From assembly GCA_039818285.1 (NCBI GenBank), contig JBCBUE010000003.1, forward strand, positions 29,473 through 93,472: a stretch of 64,000 bases of DNA, given 5' to 3'. A program made the translations under genes and the position numbers. Under the pieces are notes generated by a model. It worked only from the letters and a program-made list of their open reading frames with translations. It was not told the DNA's origin and made no database searches. Numbering within the stretch: the first letter of the stretch is position 1; each line of letters starts with the position of its first letter. Shown here one piece after another: positions 53,242 through 62,084 of this stretch. This DNA comes from JBCBUE01 sp039818285. Lineage in GTDB: Bacteria > Planctomycetota > Phycisphaerae > Phycisphaerales > Phycisphaeraceae.

Positions 53242-54072
53242 GTGAAGAACCCGATCACCGAGCTCATCAAGGACATGTACCTGCCGCGCCCCCCGGCCTG
53301 GCTGGTGTACCTGCTGATCATCGGCGTGGTCGCGTCGTGGGTGCCGCTGTCGCTGGTGTTCCTATCGCGCTCGTCGACGAACACCCTGCCCCCCGTGCAC
53401 TTCTTCCAGGACATGTTCGTCCAGCCGCGCTACAACGCCCAGGGCGTCACGCCGATCTTCGCCGACGCCCGCGCCCAGCGCCCGCCCGTCGCCGGGACCG
53501 TGGCCTTCGGGGCCTTCGCCGCCGAGCCGATGGGCCGGGGTTACCAAGTCGACGCCAACGGCGCCCCCGTCACCCGCACCGAAGGCCAGGGCGACACCGC
53601 CACGACGATCACCGAGTACGTCGACGGCTACCCCGAGGGGCTCACCGTCGACGAGTCGTTCCTCAAACGCGGCGAACTCAAGTACGGCATCTACTGCTAC
53701 CCCTGTCACGGCCACGACGGGCGCGGCAACGGCCCGATCAACCAACGCGCGGTCGAGCTGTCCGAGTCGCTGATCGCCGGGTCGGGCACGCAGTGGGTCG
53801 CGGCGTCGAACATCATCCTGCCGCAGTACTGGCAGGCCGAGACGACCTCCGAGTCGGGCGACCCGCAGAGCTACCCCAACGGCAAGATGTTCAACACGAT
53901 CACCTACGGCATCCGCAACATGGCGGGCTACGGCTCGCAGATCGAGCCGGCCGACCGCTGGGCGATCGTCGCCTACATCCGGGCCATGCAGCTCACGCAG
54001 GGCGCCGAGGTCCTCGCCGACATCGAGGCCGAGCAGGCCGCCCCCGACGAACCCCAAGCCAGCGCGCAGTAA
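53242..54072 (+). CDS. actE: Alternative complex III monohaem cytochrome subunit ActE
   Basis: 276 residues, GTG start. One N-terminal helix (WLVYLLIIGVVASWVPLSLV) anchors a periplasmic cytochrome c. It has FVQPRYNAQGVTPIFADARA, FGAFAAEP and a single haem site CYPCH (~152) within GIYCYPCHGHDGRGNG; the Met ligand is probably in NGKMFNTITYGIRNMAGY. Canonical ActE is a monohaem protein transferring electrons in the complex. C-terminal 20 residues are Ala/Glu/Pro-rich. Gap of 25 bases after actD and 19 before actF. Confidence 0.93.
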   Translation: MKNPITELIKDMYLPRPPAWLVYLLIIGVVASWVPLSLVFLSRSSTNTLPPVHFFQDMFVQPRYNAQGVTPIFADARAQRPPVAGTVAFGAFAAEPMGRGYQVDANGAPVTRTEGQGDTATTITEYVDGYPEGLTVDESFLKRGELKYGIYCYPCHGHDGRGNGPINQRAVELSESLIAGSGTQWVAASNIILPQYWQAETTSESGDPQSYPNGKMFNTITYGIRNMAGYGSQIEPADRWAIVAYIRAMQLTQGAEVLADIEAEQAAPDEPQASAQ

Positions 54073-54091
54073 CCCCACCACGGAGCCCCCC

Positions 54092-55648
54092 TTGGCCCAC
54101 GGCCACCACGATCACCCGCCCGCCATCGACCCCGGCGACGCCACGCCCCCCGGCGACAAGGCCACGCCCGGCGCGATGGTCCTGCTGGGCTTCGGGGCCG
54201 TGGCGATCCTCGTAGCCCTGGCGATCATGCTGATCTCCGGTCAGTACGAAGCCTTCGCGTTCTCCTACATCACGGCCTACGCCTACGTGCTCTCGCTGGG
54301 GCTGGGCTGCCTGTTCTTCGTGCTCATCACGACGCTGTTCCGCGCCGGCTGGTGCGTCGTCCTCCGCCGCCCGGTCGAGCACGTCGCCGCCAGCTTCCCG
54401 ATCCTCGCGGTGCTCGCGATCCCCATCGTGCTGTTCGTCGTCGCCGGCGACGGCTGGATCTACCCGTGGGCCCAGCCCATGGACCAGCTCAAAGAGCGGT
54501 ACTACGCCTATCACTACGCCCACGCGGCCCACGGCGATGAACATGGTGCCGGCCACGGCGAGCACAACGACGGCGACGGCCATCACGACGCCGACCACGC
54601 CAAGGACGAGCCCCAAGCCGCCGCCGACCCCGTGAACATCGTGCTCGTCGCCGACAACGCCGCCGAGTCGCACGACGACGACCACGCCGGTCACGACCAC
54701 GCGGCGCACGCCGATGGCGATCACGCCGCGCCGGCGACGTACGGTCACGGTGACGCCGCCGACGACCCGCCGTGGGCCCCGGCCTACGACCTGGTCGAGA
54801 AGAAGCTGGCCTACCTCAACGTCCCGTTCTTCCTGATTCGCTGCGTGTTCTACTTCGTGGTGTGGTCGGTGCTGGGCGGGCTGTACTGGCGGTGGTCCGT
54901 GAGGCAGGACGCGTCGTCCGACCCGGAGCTGACGCTGAAGCGCGAGTGGTGGGCGCCGATCTCGATCGTGCTGTTCGCCGTGACCAGCACGCTGGCGGCC
55001 GTGGACATCGTGATGAGCCTGGACCCGGTGTTCTTCTCGACCATGTGGGGCGTGTACTACTTCGCGGGCGGGATGCTGGGCACCGTGGGGATGATCATCC
55101 TGATCACGATGGCCCTGCAGGCCTTCGGCCGGCTGACGCTGGTCTCCCGCGAGCACTACCACGACCTGGGCAAGCTGCTCTTCGCGTTCGTGTTCTTCTG
55201 GGGCTACATCGCCTTCAGCCAGTACATGCTGATCTGGTACGGCAACATCCCCGAAGAGACGATGTGGTTCGAGCACCACGGCTGGACGACCGTGCCGGGC
55301 CACGTCAACGGCTGGTCGTACGTCGGCCTGTTCATCCTCGCCGGTCACTTCGTGATCCCGTTCGCGTTCCTGCTGAGCCGTTGGGTCAAGCGCAACGCGA
55401 TGTTGCTGATGATCGCCGCGGTCTGGCTGATGTTCATGCACTACGTGGACGTCTGGTGGATCGTGATGCCGATGCTGCACAACGCCACGCCGCTGGGTAA
55501 TCCGGTGGCCCTGGCGATGCAGGTCTGCCTGCCGCTGGGGATGCTGGCCCTGCTGCTGGGGGTGGCGCTGCTCAAGGCCCGGCAGTCCGCGTGGGTGCCG
55601 CTGGGCGATCCCCGGCTGCCCGAATCGGCGCGGTTCGAGAATTACTAA
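54092..55648 (+). CDS. actF: Alternative complex III NrfD-like membrane subunit ActF, with His-rich insert
   Basis: 518 residues, TTG start; about ten hydrophobic helices, homologous to ActC but without its quinol site. It has FLFSYITAYAYVLSLGLGC-like early helices, a FRAGWCVVLRRPVEHVAASF loop, and later FSTMWGVYYFAGGMLG, LLFAFVFFWGYIAFSQYMLI and MHYVDVWWIVMPML. Between helices 3 and 4 (~140-225) there is a long insert of His, Asp and Ala (HGAGHGEHNDGDGHHDADH), plus another His stretch at the N-terminus. It is longer than usual family members (~400-450), so the insert is noteworthy. Confidence 0.93.
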   Translation: MAHGHHDHPPAIDPGDATPPGDKATPGAMVLLGFGAVAILVALAIMLISGQYEAFAFSYITAYAYVLSLGLGCLFFVLITTLFRAGWCVVLRRPVEHVAASFPILAVLAIPIVLFVVAGDGWIYPWAQPMDQLKERYYAYHYAHAAHGDEHGAGHGEHNDGDGHHDADHAKDEPQAAADPVNIVLVADNAAESHDDDHAGHDHAAHADGDHAAPATYGHGDAADDPPWAPAYDLVEKKLAYLNVPFFLIRCVFYFVVWSVLGGLYWRWSVRQDASSDPELTLKREWWAPISIVLFAVTSTLAAVDIVMSLDPVFFSTMWGVYYFAGGMLGTVGMIILITMALQAFGRLTLVSREHYHDLGKLLFAFVFFWGYIAFSQYMLIWYGNIPEETMWFEHHGWTTVPGHVNGWSYVGLFILAGHFVIPFAFLLSRWVKRNAMLLMIAAVWLMFMHYVDVWWIVMPMLHNATPLGNPVALAMQVCLPLGMLALLLGVALLKARQSAWVPLGDPRLPESARFENY

Positions 55649-55790
55649 CCGCCGGTCCGGCCGCGGCATCGTGTCACGAGCCGTCCCTTGGCCGGGTTGA
55701 TCCGGGCCGACGCCCACGCCAGCGGCTCAACGCCGCGGCCAAAAAATGGAAAACGGGCCCCAACGGCTCGACAATTGAAGTGGAGAGCCC

Positions 55791-56084
55791 ATGCGAGAAG
55801 GCATCAACATCCCAATGGTCGTCTTCCTGGCCGTGGTCGGCTGCCTGATGGTCGCCATCACCGCGTTCATGGTTGAAGGCGTCTACAACTTCACCGTCAT
55901 GGCGTTCGAGGCCGAGCGCCTCGAGGCCGCCACGCCCGAGAAGCTCAACCCCGTCGCGTACGAGAACGGCCTGCAACAGGTCGCTCACCTCGAGGACGGC
56001 CCCGTCAAGATCGATCAGGCGATCGCCGCCATCGCCGCCGACCCCCAGGCCGTGACCGACCCGGGAACCTTCGCCCAGCCCTGA
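55791..56084 (+). CDS. Small single-helix membrane protein in the act-cox cluster
   Basis: 97 residues, ATG with GGAG upstream. One hydrophobic helix (IPMVVFLAVVGCLMVAITAF, ~7-26) near the N-terminus, then a soluble tail of ~65 residues (VMAFEAERLEAATPEKL). I do not recognise a family. Its place between actF and the SCO1-like gene, in the same direction with only 4 bases to the next start, suggests a subunit or assembly factor of the respiratory supercomplex. A 142-base gap before it contains an A-rich run (55739-55755) and GACAATTG, which may be an internal promoter. Confidence 0.72.
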   Translation: MREGINIPMVVFLAVVGCLMVAITAFMVEGVYNFTVMAFEAERLEAATPEKLNPVAYENGLQQVAHLEDGPVKIDQAIAAIAADPQAVTDPGTFAQP

Positions 56085-56088
56085 CCCG

Positions 56089-57120
56089 ATGAACACCCCC
56101 CGCCGAACCGCCCGCCGCCTCGCCCTCGCGTCCCTGATCGGGATGGGCCTGGGGTGCGCGACGATCGTCGGCTCGGCCGGGGCCCGGGACTACAGCCAGC
56201 CACGGGATCAGAACGAGCCGACCCCCACGGTCGACGACCAGACCCGGCTCGAGGAGGCCAGCCGCCACCTCAACGCCGAGCCCACCACGCCGACGCCCGG
56301 CCTCACCGACGCCGCCGGTCGTCCCATCCCCCAGCCCCCGCCCGCCGTCGCCGAGCCCCTGCCCGAAGCCATGCAGGGCGTCGGCCTGGACGAGAAGCTC
56401 GGCGACAAGCTCCCCCTCGACCTCGCCTTCACCGACATGCACGGCAACGCCGTCACCCTCGGTGACTTCTTCAACGACGGCAAGCCCGTCCTGCTCAACC
56501 CCATCTACTACAAGTGCCCGATGCTCTGCGGGCTCATCTCCCAAGGCCTCACCGACGGGCTGCGCCAGGTCAAGTTCACGCCCGGCGACGACTTCACCGT
56601 CCTCTCCATCTCGTTCAATCCCGACGAGACGCCCGAGCTGGCCCGCGCCAACGCCGACGCCACCTTCGCCCGACTCGCCCGACCCGAGGCCCAGGCCGGC
56701 TGGCACCACCTCGTCGGCGATCAGGACAACATCGACCGCCTGCTCGAGTCCACCGGCTTCAACATCAGGCTGCAGCCCGACGGGGAGTACGCGCACCCGG
56801 CGGCGGTCGTGCTGGTTTCGCCGGACGGCACGATCACGCGCTACCTCGCCAACACCAGCTTCGATTCCAACACCCTCCGCCGCGCCATTGTCGAAGCCGG
56901 CGAGGGCACGGTCGGGTCGTTCCTCGACGTCCTCGTGCTCACCTGCCTGCAGTTCAACCACGCCACCGGCAACTACGAGCTGGCGATGGGCGCGATGCGG
57001 ATCGGCGCCGTGCTGACCGTCGCCGCCCTGGGCGTCGGGATCGGCGGGATGCTCTGGCTCGACCGCCGCCGACGCCCCCCGCACCGCCCGACGCCTCCGG
57101 CCCCGCCCGTGACCGCCTGA
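56089..57120 (+). CDS. SCO1/SenC-type copper chaperone for cytochrome oxidase
   Basis: 343 residues. N-terminal signal/anchor with a lipobox-like LIGMGLGC, a ~75-residue Pro-rich linker, then a thioredoxin-like SCO domain: LDLAFTDMHGNAVTLGDFFN and the metal-binding CxxxC in YYKCPMLCGL (~139-150), and SISFNPDETPE. The expected distal His would lie in EYAHPAAVVLVSPDG. A second hydrophobic segment (IGAVLTVAALGVGIGGMLW) near the C-terminus is unusual for SCO and may be a second anchor. Such proteins deliver copper to CuA of subunit II, encoded by the next gene. Confidence 0.88.
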   Translation: MNTPRRTARRLALASLIGMGLGCATIVGSAGARDYSQPRDQNEPTPTVDDQTRLEEASRHLNAEPTTPTPGLTDAAGRPIPQPPPAVAEPLPEAMQGVGLDEKLGDKLPLDLAFTDMHGNAVTLGDFFNDGKPVLLNPIYYKCPMLCGLISQGLTDGLRQVKFTPGDDFTVLSISFNPDETPELARANADATFARLARPEAQAGWHHLVGDQDNIDRLLESTGFNIRLQPDGEYAHPAAVVLVSPDGTITRYLANTSFDSNTLRRAIVEAGEGTVGSFLDVLVLTCLQFNHATGNYELAMGAMRIGAVLTVAALGVGIGGMLWLDRRRRPPHRPTPPAPPVTA

Positions 57121-57132
57121 CCCCTTACCCCC

Positions 57133-58314
57133 GTGACCGCCATGCTCACCACGCTCGCTCAAGGATTCCTGCTCGGCCCCGGCGCCTCGACCTTTGTCGA
57201 CAGCTACGCCTGGCTGTGGGACTGGATCTGGGTCATCACGATCTTCTTCACGGTGCTCAACGCCGGCCTGATGGTGCTGTTCGTCGCGCTCTACCGCCAG
57301 AAGGGCAAGGCCGACCGCGATAAGAAGCCGCACGGCGCTCACCACTCCAACACGCTGGAGATCGCCTGGTCGATCCCGCCGCTGATCGTCGTCATCGCCG
57401 TGTTCGGCTGGGGCTTCCGCGGGTACATGGACATGGTCACGCTGCCGCAGCACGGCCAGGAGATCGTCGTGACCGCGTGGAAGTGGGGCTGGCAGTTCAC
57501 CTACCCCAACGGCGTGCAGGACGGCAACCTGTACCTGCCCGCCGGCGAGGACGTGACCTTCATCCTCGAGGCCCAGGACGTCCTGCACTCGTTCTACATC
57601 CCGCAGGCCCGCATCAAGAAGGACTGCGTGCCCGGCCGGTACAACAAGACCTGGATGCACCCGGTGTGGGACCCCGACTCGCCGCTGATCGAAGAGTGGG
57701 TCCTGCAGGAGGAGGACATCGACAAGGGCAAGGAGCGCATCGCCATCGAGGCGATGGTGCTCGACGTGTACTGCACCGAGTACTGCGGCACCGGCCACTC
57801 GGTGATGCGGGTCAAGTGCATCGTCATGCAGCCCGAGGACTACGAGACCTGGATGTCGATCGCGCAGAACTGGAAGGACGGCCTGACGCCGTTCGAGATC
57901 GGCGAGCGGCTGTACTCGGTCAAGGCGTGCAACACCTGCCATTCGCTGGACGGCTCGTCGGGCAACGGGCCGACGTGGCTGAACCTCTACGGCAACCCGC
58001 ACCCCATCCCCGGCGTCGACGTGGCCGACGAGGCGTACCTCCGCGAGGCCATCCTGTACCCCGGCCGCCAGATCGTGCCCGGCTGGGGCAACGTGATGCC
58101 GGTGATCTCGTTCCAGGAGGGCGAGGTCGGGGCGTTGATCGAGTTCATCAAGCGCCAGTCCGACGCCTGGGAGGGCGACGACTCGGCCCCGGTCCCGGCC
58201 GAGGGCGACGCCCCGACGCCCACCGACACGCCGGACGCCCCGCCCGCCGAGGGCGCCCCCGACGCCGAACCCACGCCCGCCGCGGCCCCCGAGGCCCAGG
58301 GCGACCCGGTCTGA
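57133..58314 (+). CDS. coxB: Cytochrome c oxidase subunit II with fused haem c (caa3 type)
   Basis: 393 residues, two N-terminal helices and a periplasmic cupredoxin with CuA site CTEYCGTGHSVMRVK (~215-229, two Cys, His, Met; an earlier His in LHSFYIPQ). A cytochrome c domain follows with CNTCH (~265) and LDGSSGNGPTW, Met in VMPVISFQ. The last ~50 residues are Pro/Asp/Ala-rich. The fused haem c makes it a caa3-type oxidase, receiving electrons directly from the ActA/ActE haem subunits. GTG at 57133 or ATG at 57142; both give the same first helix. Confidence 0.95.
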   Translation: MTAMLTTLAQGFLLGPGASTFVDSYAWLWDWIWVITIFFTVLNAGLMVLFVALYRQKGKADRDKKPHGAHHSNTLEIAWSIPPLIVVIAVFGWGFRGYMDMVTLPQHGQEIVVTAWKWGWQFTYPNGVQDGNLYLPAGEDVTFILEAQDVLHSFYIPQARIKKDCVPGRYNKTWMHPVWDPDSPLIEEWVLQEEDIDKGKERIAIEAMVLDVYCTEYCGTGHSVMRVKCIVMQPEDYETWMSIAQNWKDGLTPFEIGERLYSVKACNTCHSLDGSSGNGPTWLNLYGNPHPIPGVDVADEAYLREAILYPGRQIVPGWGNVMPVISFQEGEVGALIEFIKRQSDAWEGDDSAPVPAEGDAPTPTDTPDAPPAEGAPDAEPTPAAAPEAQGDPV

Positions 58315-58349
58315 CCGTGGCAGACCGCCGCACGCGACGCAGGGAATCG

Positions 58350-58379
58350 TTGACCCCGCCCCCCACCCGCCGATTAACT
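58350..58379 (+). promoter_or_regulatory. Possible internal promoter before coxA
   Basis: TTGACC (58350-58355), an 18-base spacer, TTAACT (58374-58379), within the 115-base gap before coxA; leader ~44 bases. Confidence 0.35.
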
Positions 58380-58429
58380 AAGCAAAGACCCCAGCCAGCC
58401 GCCCCCACGAAAACCACTCGAGCGACGCC

Positions 58430-60259
58430 ATGAGCAGCATCCCCGTCCCCGGCATCACCGACATCTTCGGCAAGCCCGTCTCCGAGAAGACGGCGTCGGA
58501 GAACTACCTCACCCACGGCAAGGGCATCATGTCCTGGCTGCTGACGCTCGACCACAAGCGCATCGGCATCATGTACATGATCGCGGTGCTCGCGTTCTTC
58601 CTCGTCGGCGGCGTGTTCGCGATCGTGCTCCGCACGATGCTGCTCAGCCCCGACCCCATCCTGGCCCAGGCCGGGCTGATGGGCGAGACCGCCAGCAACA
58701 ACTTCTACAACCAGTCCTTCACCCTGCACGGCGCGGTGATGGTCTTCCTGTTCATCATCCCCGCCATCCCGGCGATCCTGGGCAACTTCGTCCTGCCGCT
58801 GATGCTCGGGGCCAAGGACGTCGCCTTCCCCCGGCTGAACCTCTTCAGCTGGTACTGCTACATGGGCGGGTCGCTGTTCTTCCTGTGGGTGCTGGGCAAG
58901 GGCATCGTCAATCTGCTGATGCTCAATGTCGCCGGCATCGACATGGTGCCCATCTGGGGCCACGGCGGGCTCGACACCGGCTGGACGTTCTACACGCCGT
59001 ACTCCACCGGCGAGGACACCGGCGGCGCGGTTGTCGCCGCCACGGCCGGGGCGTTCATCCTCGGGTTCTCGTCGATCCTCACCGGCCTGAACTTCATCGC
59101 GTCGATCCACATGCTCCGCCCGCCGGGCATGGGCTGGTTCAAGATGCCGCTGATGCTCTGGGCGCTGTACGCGACGTCGATCATCCAGATCCTCGCGACG
59201 CCCGTCCTGGCGATCACGCTGCTGCTGCTGATCGCCGAGCGGTTGCTGGGCGTGGGCATCTTCGACCCGTCGCTCGGCGGCGACCCGGTGCTGTACCAGC
59301 ATTTCTTCTGGTTTTACTCGCACCCGGCCGTGTACATCATGATCCTCCCGGCCTTCGGCGTGATCTCCGAGTGCATCTCGGTGCACAGCCGCAAGCACAT
59401 CTTCGGCTACGCCTTCATCGCCTGCTCGTCCATGGCGATCGCGCTGCTCGGCTTCCTGGTCTGGGGCCACCACATGTTCACCTCCGGGCAGTCGGCGCTG
59501 CTCGGCGCGATCTTCTCGTTCATCACGATGTTCATCGCCGTGCCCTCGGCCATCAAGGTGTTCAACTGGCTGGCCACCATGTACCAGGGGGCGATCCGCC
59601 TGTCGGCGCCGATGATCTACGCCATGGGCTTCATCTGGCTGTTCACCATCGGAGGCCTGACCGGCATCTTCCTCGGCTCGCTCGAGACCGACATCCACCT
59701 GCATGACACCTACTTCGTCGTCGCACACTTCCACTACGTGATGGTCGGCTCGACGCTGTTCGCCTTCCTGGCCGGCATGCACCACTGGTGGCCGAAGATG
59801 TTCGGGAAGCACTATTCGGAGACCGGCGCCCAGACCGCGGCGTGGCTGATCTTCCTGGGCTTCAACATCACGTTCATCGTGCAGTTCGTCGCCGGCGCCC
59901 AGGGCATGCCCCGCCGCTACGCGACATACCCCGAGGAGTACTGGATCTGGCACTTCCTCTCGACGATGGGCTCGTACGTGCTGACGATCGGCCTGTTCGC
60001 GGCGCTGGGCGTGTGGATCCACTCGCTGTTCCGCGGCCAGCAGTCGGCCGCCAACCCCTGGGGCGGCAACTCGCTGGAGTGGCACACCACCAGCCCCCCG
60101 CCGTTCGAGAACTTCCACGGCACGCCCATCGGCACCGACCCGTACAACTACGACCACTGGCACTACAACGCCGACCTCGACGGCTACGTCCTCATTGAGG
60201 AGGAAGAGCCCGCCGAGGCCGAACGCACCGCCCCCGACCGGGCGCCCCAGCCGGCCTGA
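58430..60259 (+). CDS. coxA: Cytochrome c oxidase subunit I (haem-copper oxidase, A2 type)
   Basis: 609 residues, about 12-14 helices. Haem a ligand His in QSFTLHGAVMVF; CuB ligands in YSHPAVYIM (His crosslinked to Tyr) and GHHMFTSG; haem a3 and a ligands in HLHDTYFVVAHFHYVM. The YS pair in YSHPAVY replaces the D-channel Glu (GHPEVY) and marks the A2 subfamily, also seen in Rhodothermus caa3 oxidase. It reduces O2 to water and pumps protons. N-terminal start ATG 58430. The C-terminal tail is soluble and acidic (EEEEPAEAERTA). Confidence 0.96.
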   Translation: MSSIPVPGITDIFGKPVSEKTASENYLTHGKGIMSWLLTLDHKRIGIMYMIAVLAFFLVGGVFAIVLRTMLLSPDPILAQAGLMGETASNNFYNQSFTLHGAVMVFLFIIPAIPAILGNFVLPLMLGAKDVAFPRLNLFSWYCYMGGSLFFLWVLGKGIVNLLMLNVAGIDMVPIWGHGGLDTGWTFYTPYSTGEDTGGAVVAATAGAFILGFSSILTGLNFIASIHMLRPPGMGWFKMPLMLWALYATSIIQILATPVLAITLLLLIAERLLGVGIFDPSLGGDPVLYQHFFWFYSHPAVYIMILPAFGVISECISVHSRKHIFGYAFIACSSMAIALLGFLVWGHHMFTSGQSALLGAIFSFITMFIAVPSAIKVFNWLATMYQGAIRLSAPMIYAMGFIWLFTIGGLTGIFLGSLETDIHLHDTYFVVAHFHYVMVGSTLFAFLAGMHHWWPKMFGKHYSETGAQTAAWLIFLGFNITFIVQFVAGAQGMPRRYATYPEEYWIWHFLSTMGSYVLTIGLFAALGVWIHSLFRGQQSAANPWGGNSLEWHTTSPPPFENFHGTPIGTDPYNYDHWHYNADLDGYVLIEEEEPAEAERTAPDRAPQPA

Positions 60260-60308
60260 CCCCGCGTCGCCGGCTCCAGAGTTCCCCCAACCAACCCGGA
60301 CGATCCGG

Positions 60309-60320
60309 TATTCTCCGCTT
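60309..60320 (+). promoter_or_regulatory. Leaderless-type promoter, TATTCT-N6-ATG
   Basis: TATTCT (60309-60314), six bases before coxC ATG, inside the cluster. It may allow extra expression of coxC-coxD. Confidence 0.45.
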
Positions 60321-61514
60321 ATGAGCCACCACCCCGACGGCCACGACGACCACGGCGGTCATCACGACCCCCATCTGGCGCACCACTTCCACACCATGGT
60401 GCAGCAGGTCGGCTCGGCCAAGCTGGGCATGTGGACCTTCCTGGCAACCGAGATCCTCATGTTCGGCGGGCTGTTTTGCGCCTACGCCGTCTATCGCGCC
60501 CTGCACCCCGAGGTCTTCCTCTTCGGGCACTACTTCCTGGACACCAACCTCGGCGCGATCAACACCGCCGTGCTGCTGGTCTCCTCGTTCACCATGGCCT
60601 GGGGCGTCCGCGCCGCCCAGCTCGGCCAGACCACGCTGCTGGTCGTCCTGCTCGCGCTGACCTTCCTGGGCGGCTGCGGGTTCATGGCGATCAAGTACGT
60701 CGAGTACACCGCCAAGTTCGACCACGGCCTGGGCCCGGGCACCGGCATCTACGTCACGACCACCGAGACCTTCTCCGACGGCAACACCGCCGAGGTGAAG
60801 AACTACCTCCTGCCGAACTCGGCGTTCATCATCGCCGGCCAAGGCGGCGTCAAGTACGGCGTCGGCGAGCCGACCAGCGATCAGCTTCACCAGCTCGAAG
60901 ACGCGCTGCACTATCACGAGAAGTACGCCCTCAAGAGCCACACCGACGAGGGCGGGCACAAGGACTACGCCGCCGGCGAGTCGGGCAAGGGCGACGAGCA
61001 CGCCGAGGACCACTCCGGCTCGCAGGCCACCCCCGCGTTCACCGGCACGGACGACCCGCACGAGCCGCTCGCCGACCAGGCCTTCGCCGCCAGCGGCGCG
61101 ATGGCCACCTCGGCCGCGTCCGACACCCGCCCGCCCGAGCACTCGGCCATGACGCTGGCGACCAACGGGTCGTTCGGCCTGTCGGACACCTTCCAAACCA
61201 CCGGCATCGCCGCGTCACCGGTCAAGTCGGCCGAACTGGAGGTCGGCTTCCACGAGCCCACGCTCTGGGACTCGCTCACCGAGCGCGAGCAGAGCCTGGC
61301 CTACCAGTTCTTCTCGATCTACTACTGCATGACCGGCCTGCACGGCCTGCACGTGCTGATCGGCATGGGCCTGATCGCCTGGGTCGCCGTGCGTGCGCTC
61401 GGCGGCACCTTCGGCCCGGAGTACAACGTGCCGGTCGACCTCGTCGGCCTGTACTGGCACCTGGTCGACCTGATCTGGATCTTCCTGTTCCCGCTGCTGT
61501 ACCTCATCCACTGA
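60321..61514 (+). CDS. coxC: Cytochrome c oxidase subunit III with large insert
   Basis: 397 residues, twice the length of a minimal subunit III. A His-rich N-terminus (MSHHPDGHDDHGGHH) is followed by KLGMWTFLATEILMFGGLFC (helix 1 of the short bacterial form) and TFLGGCGFMAIKYVEY. A soluble stretch of ~165 residues (~145-310), with YHEKYALKSHTDEGGHK and Thr/Ser/Ala-rich sections, separates these from the last helices (QFFSIYYCMTGLHGLHVLIG, VPVDLVGLYWHLVDLIWIFL). It stabilises subunit I and its oxygen channel. The insert is not a feature of typical family members. Confidence 0.92.
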   Translation: MSHHPDGHDDHGGHHDPHLAHHFHTMVQQVGSAKLGMWTFLATEILMFGGLFCAYAVYRALHPEVFLFGHYFLDTNLGAINTAVLLVSSFTMAWGVRAAQLGQTTLLVVLLALTFLGGCGFMAIKYVEYTAKFDHGLGPGTGIYVTTTETFSDGNTAEVKNYLLPNSAFIIAGQGGVKYGVGEPTSDQLHQLEDALHYHEKYALKSHTDEGGHKDYAAGESGKGDEHAEDHSGSQATPAFTGTDDPHEPLADQAFAASGAMATSAASDTRPPEHSAMTLATNGSFGLSDTFQTTGIAASPVKSAELEVGFHEPTLWDSLTEREQSLAYQFFSIYYCMTGLHGLHVLIGMGLIAWVAVRALGGTFGPEYNVPVDLVGLYWHLVDLIWIFLFPLLYLIH

Positions 61515-61532
61515 CGCCGACCGGACGCGACC

Positions 61533-61952
61533 ATGAGCCACGACCCCGCCCCGATCTCCGCCGTCAACGAGTGGACCGAGCCGACCACGGACCACGAGCA
61601 CGACGCCGAGCACGCCCACCACGTCGTGCCGATGTCGTTACTCGTCGGCGTGCTGGTGCTGCTGCTGGCGCTGACGTGGATCACCGTCGCGGTCACCTGG
61701 ATCGACCTCGACGCGATGTTCAACGTCCCGAACCTCAACGTCGTCGTCGCCCTGGGCGTTGCGCTCGTCAAGGCCGCGTTCGTCGGGTTCTACTTCATGC
61801 ACCTGCGCTGGGACGCGCCGTTCAATGGGCTCATCCTCGTCGCCTCGCTGGCGTTCGTGGTGCTCTTTATCTCCTGGACGATCCTCGACGGCCAGGAGGT
61901 CGACCAACTGCTCGACACGCCGCGTGCCGCCCGGTCCATCCAGGCGAACTGA
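61533..61952 (+). CDS. coxD: Cytochrome c oxidase subunit IV (prokaryotic COX4 type)
   Basis: 139 residues. A His/Glu-rich N-terminus (EPTTDHEHDAEHAHH) is followed by three helices: MSLLVGVLVLLLALTWITV, NLNVVVALGVALVKAAFVGF and LILVASLAFVVLFISWTIL. VALVKAAFVGFYFMHLRWD is the typical signature of the CoxF/prokaryotic subunit IV family. It has no cofactor and is thought to support assembly of subunits I and III. It is the last gene of the cluster: a perfect 11-bp hairpin begins 4 bases after its stop. Confidence 0.88.
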   Translation: MSHDPAPISAVNEWTEPTTDHEHDAEHAHHVVPMSLLVGVLVLLLALTWITVAVTWIDLDAMFNVPNLNVVVALGVALVKAAFVGFYFMHLRWDAPFNGLILVASLAFVVLFISWTILDGQEVDQLLDTPRAARSIQAN

Positions 61953-61956
61953 CCCG

Positions 61957-61992
61957 CTGGCGCTCGCACGGATCCTCCAACGCGAGCGCCAG
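61957..61992 (+). terminator. Terminator-like hairpin at end of the act-cox cluster
   Basis: CTGGCGCTCGC (61957-61967) and GCGAGCGCCAG (61982-61992), perfect 11-bp stem, 14-base loop, no U-tract. Confidence 0.55.
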
Positions 61993-62084
61993 ACCTCGAG
62001 CGTAGTTGTAGACGCGTGCTGTAGAGTCTGCGGCGCGAATGGACACCCATCGCCTGCGGCGAGGTACGGCACCCGCAACACGCA

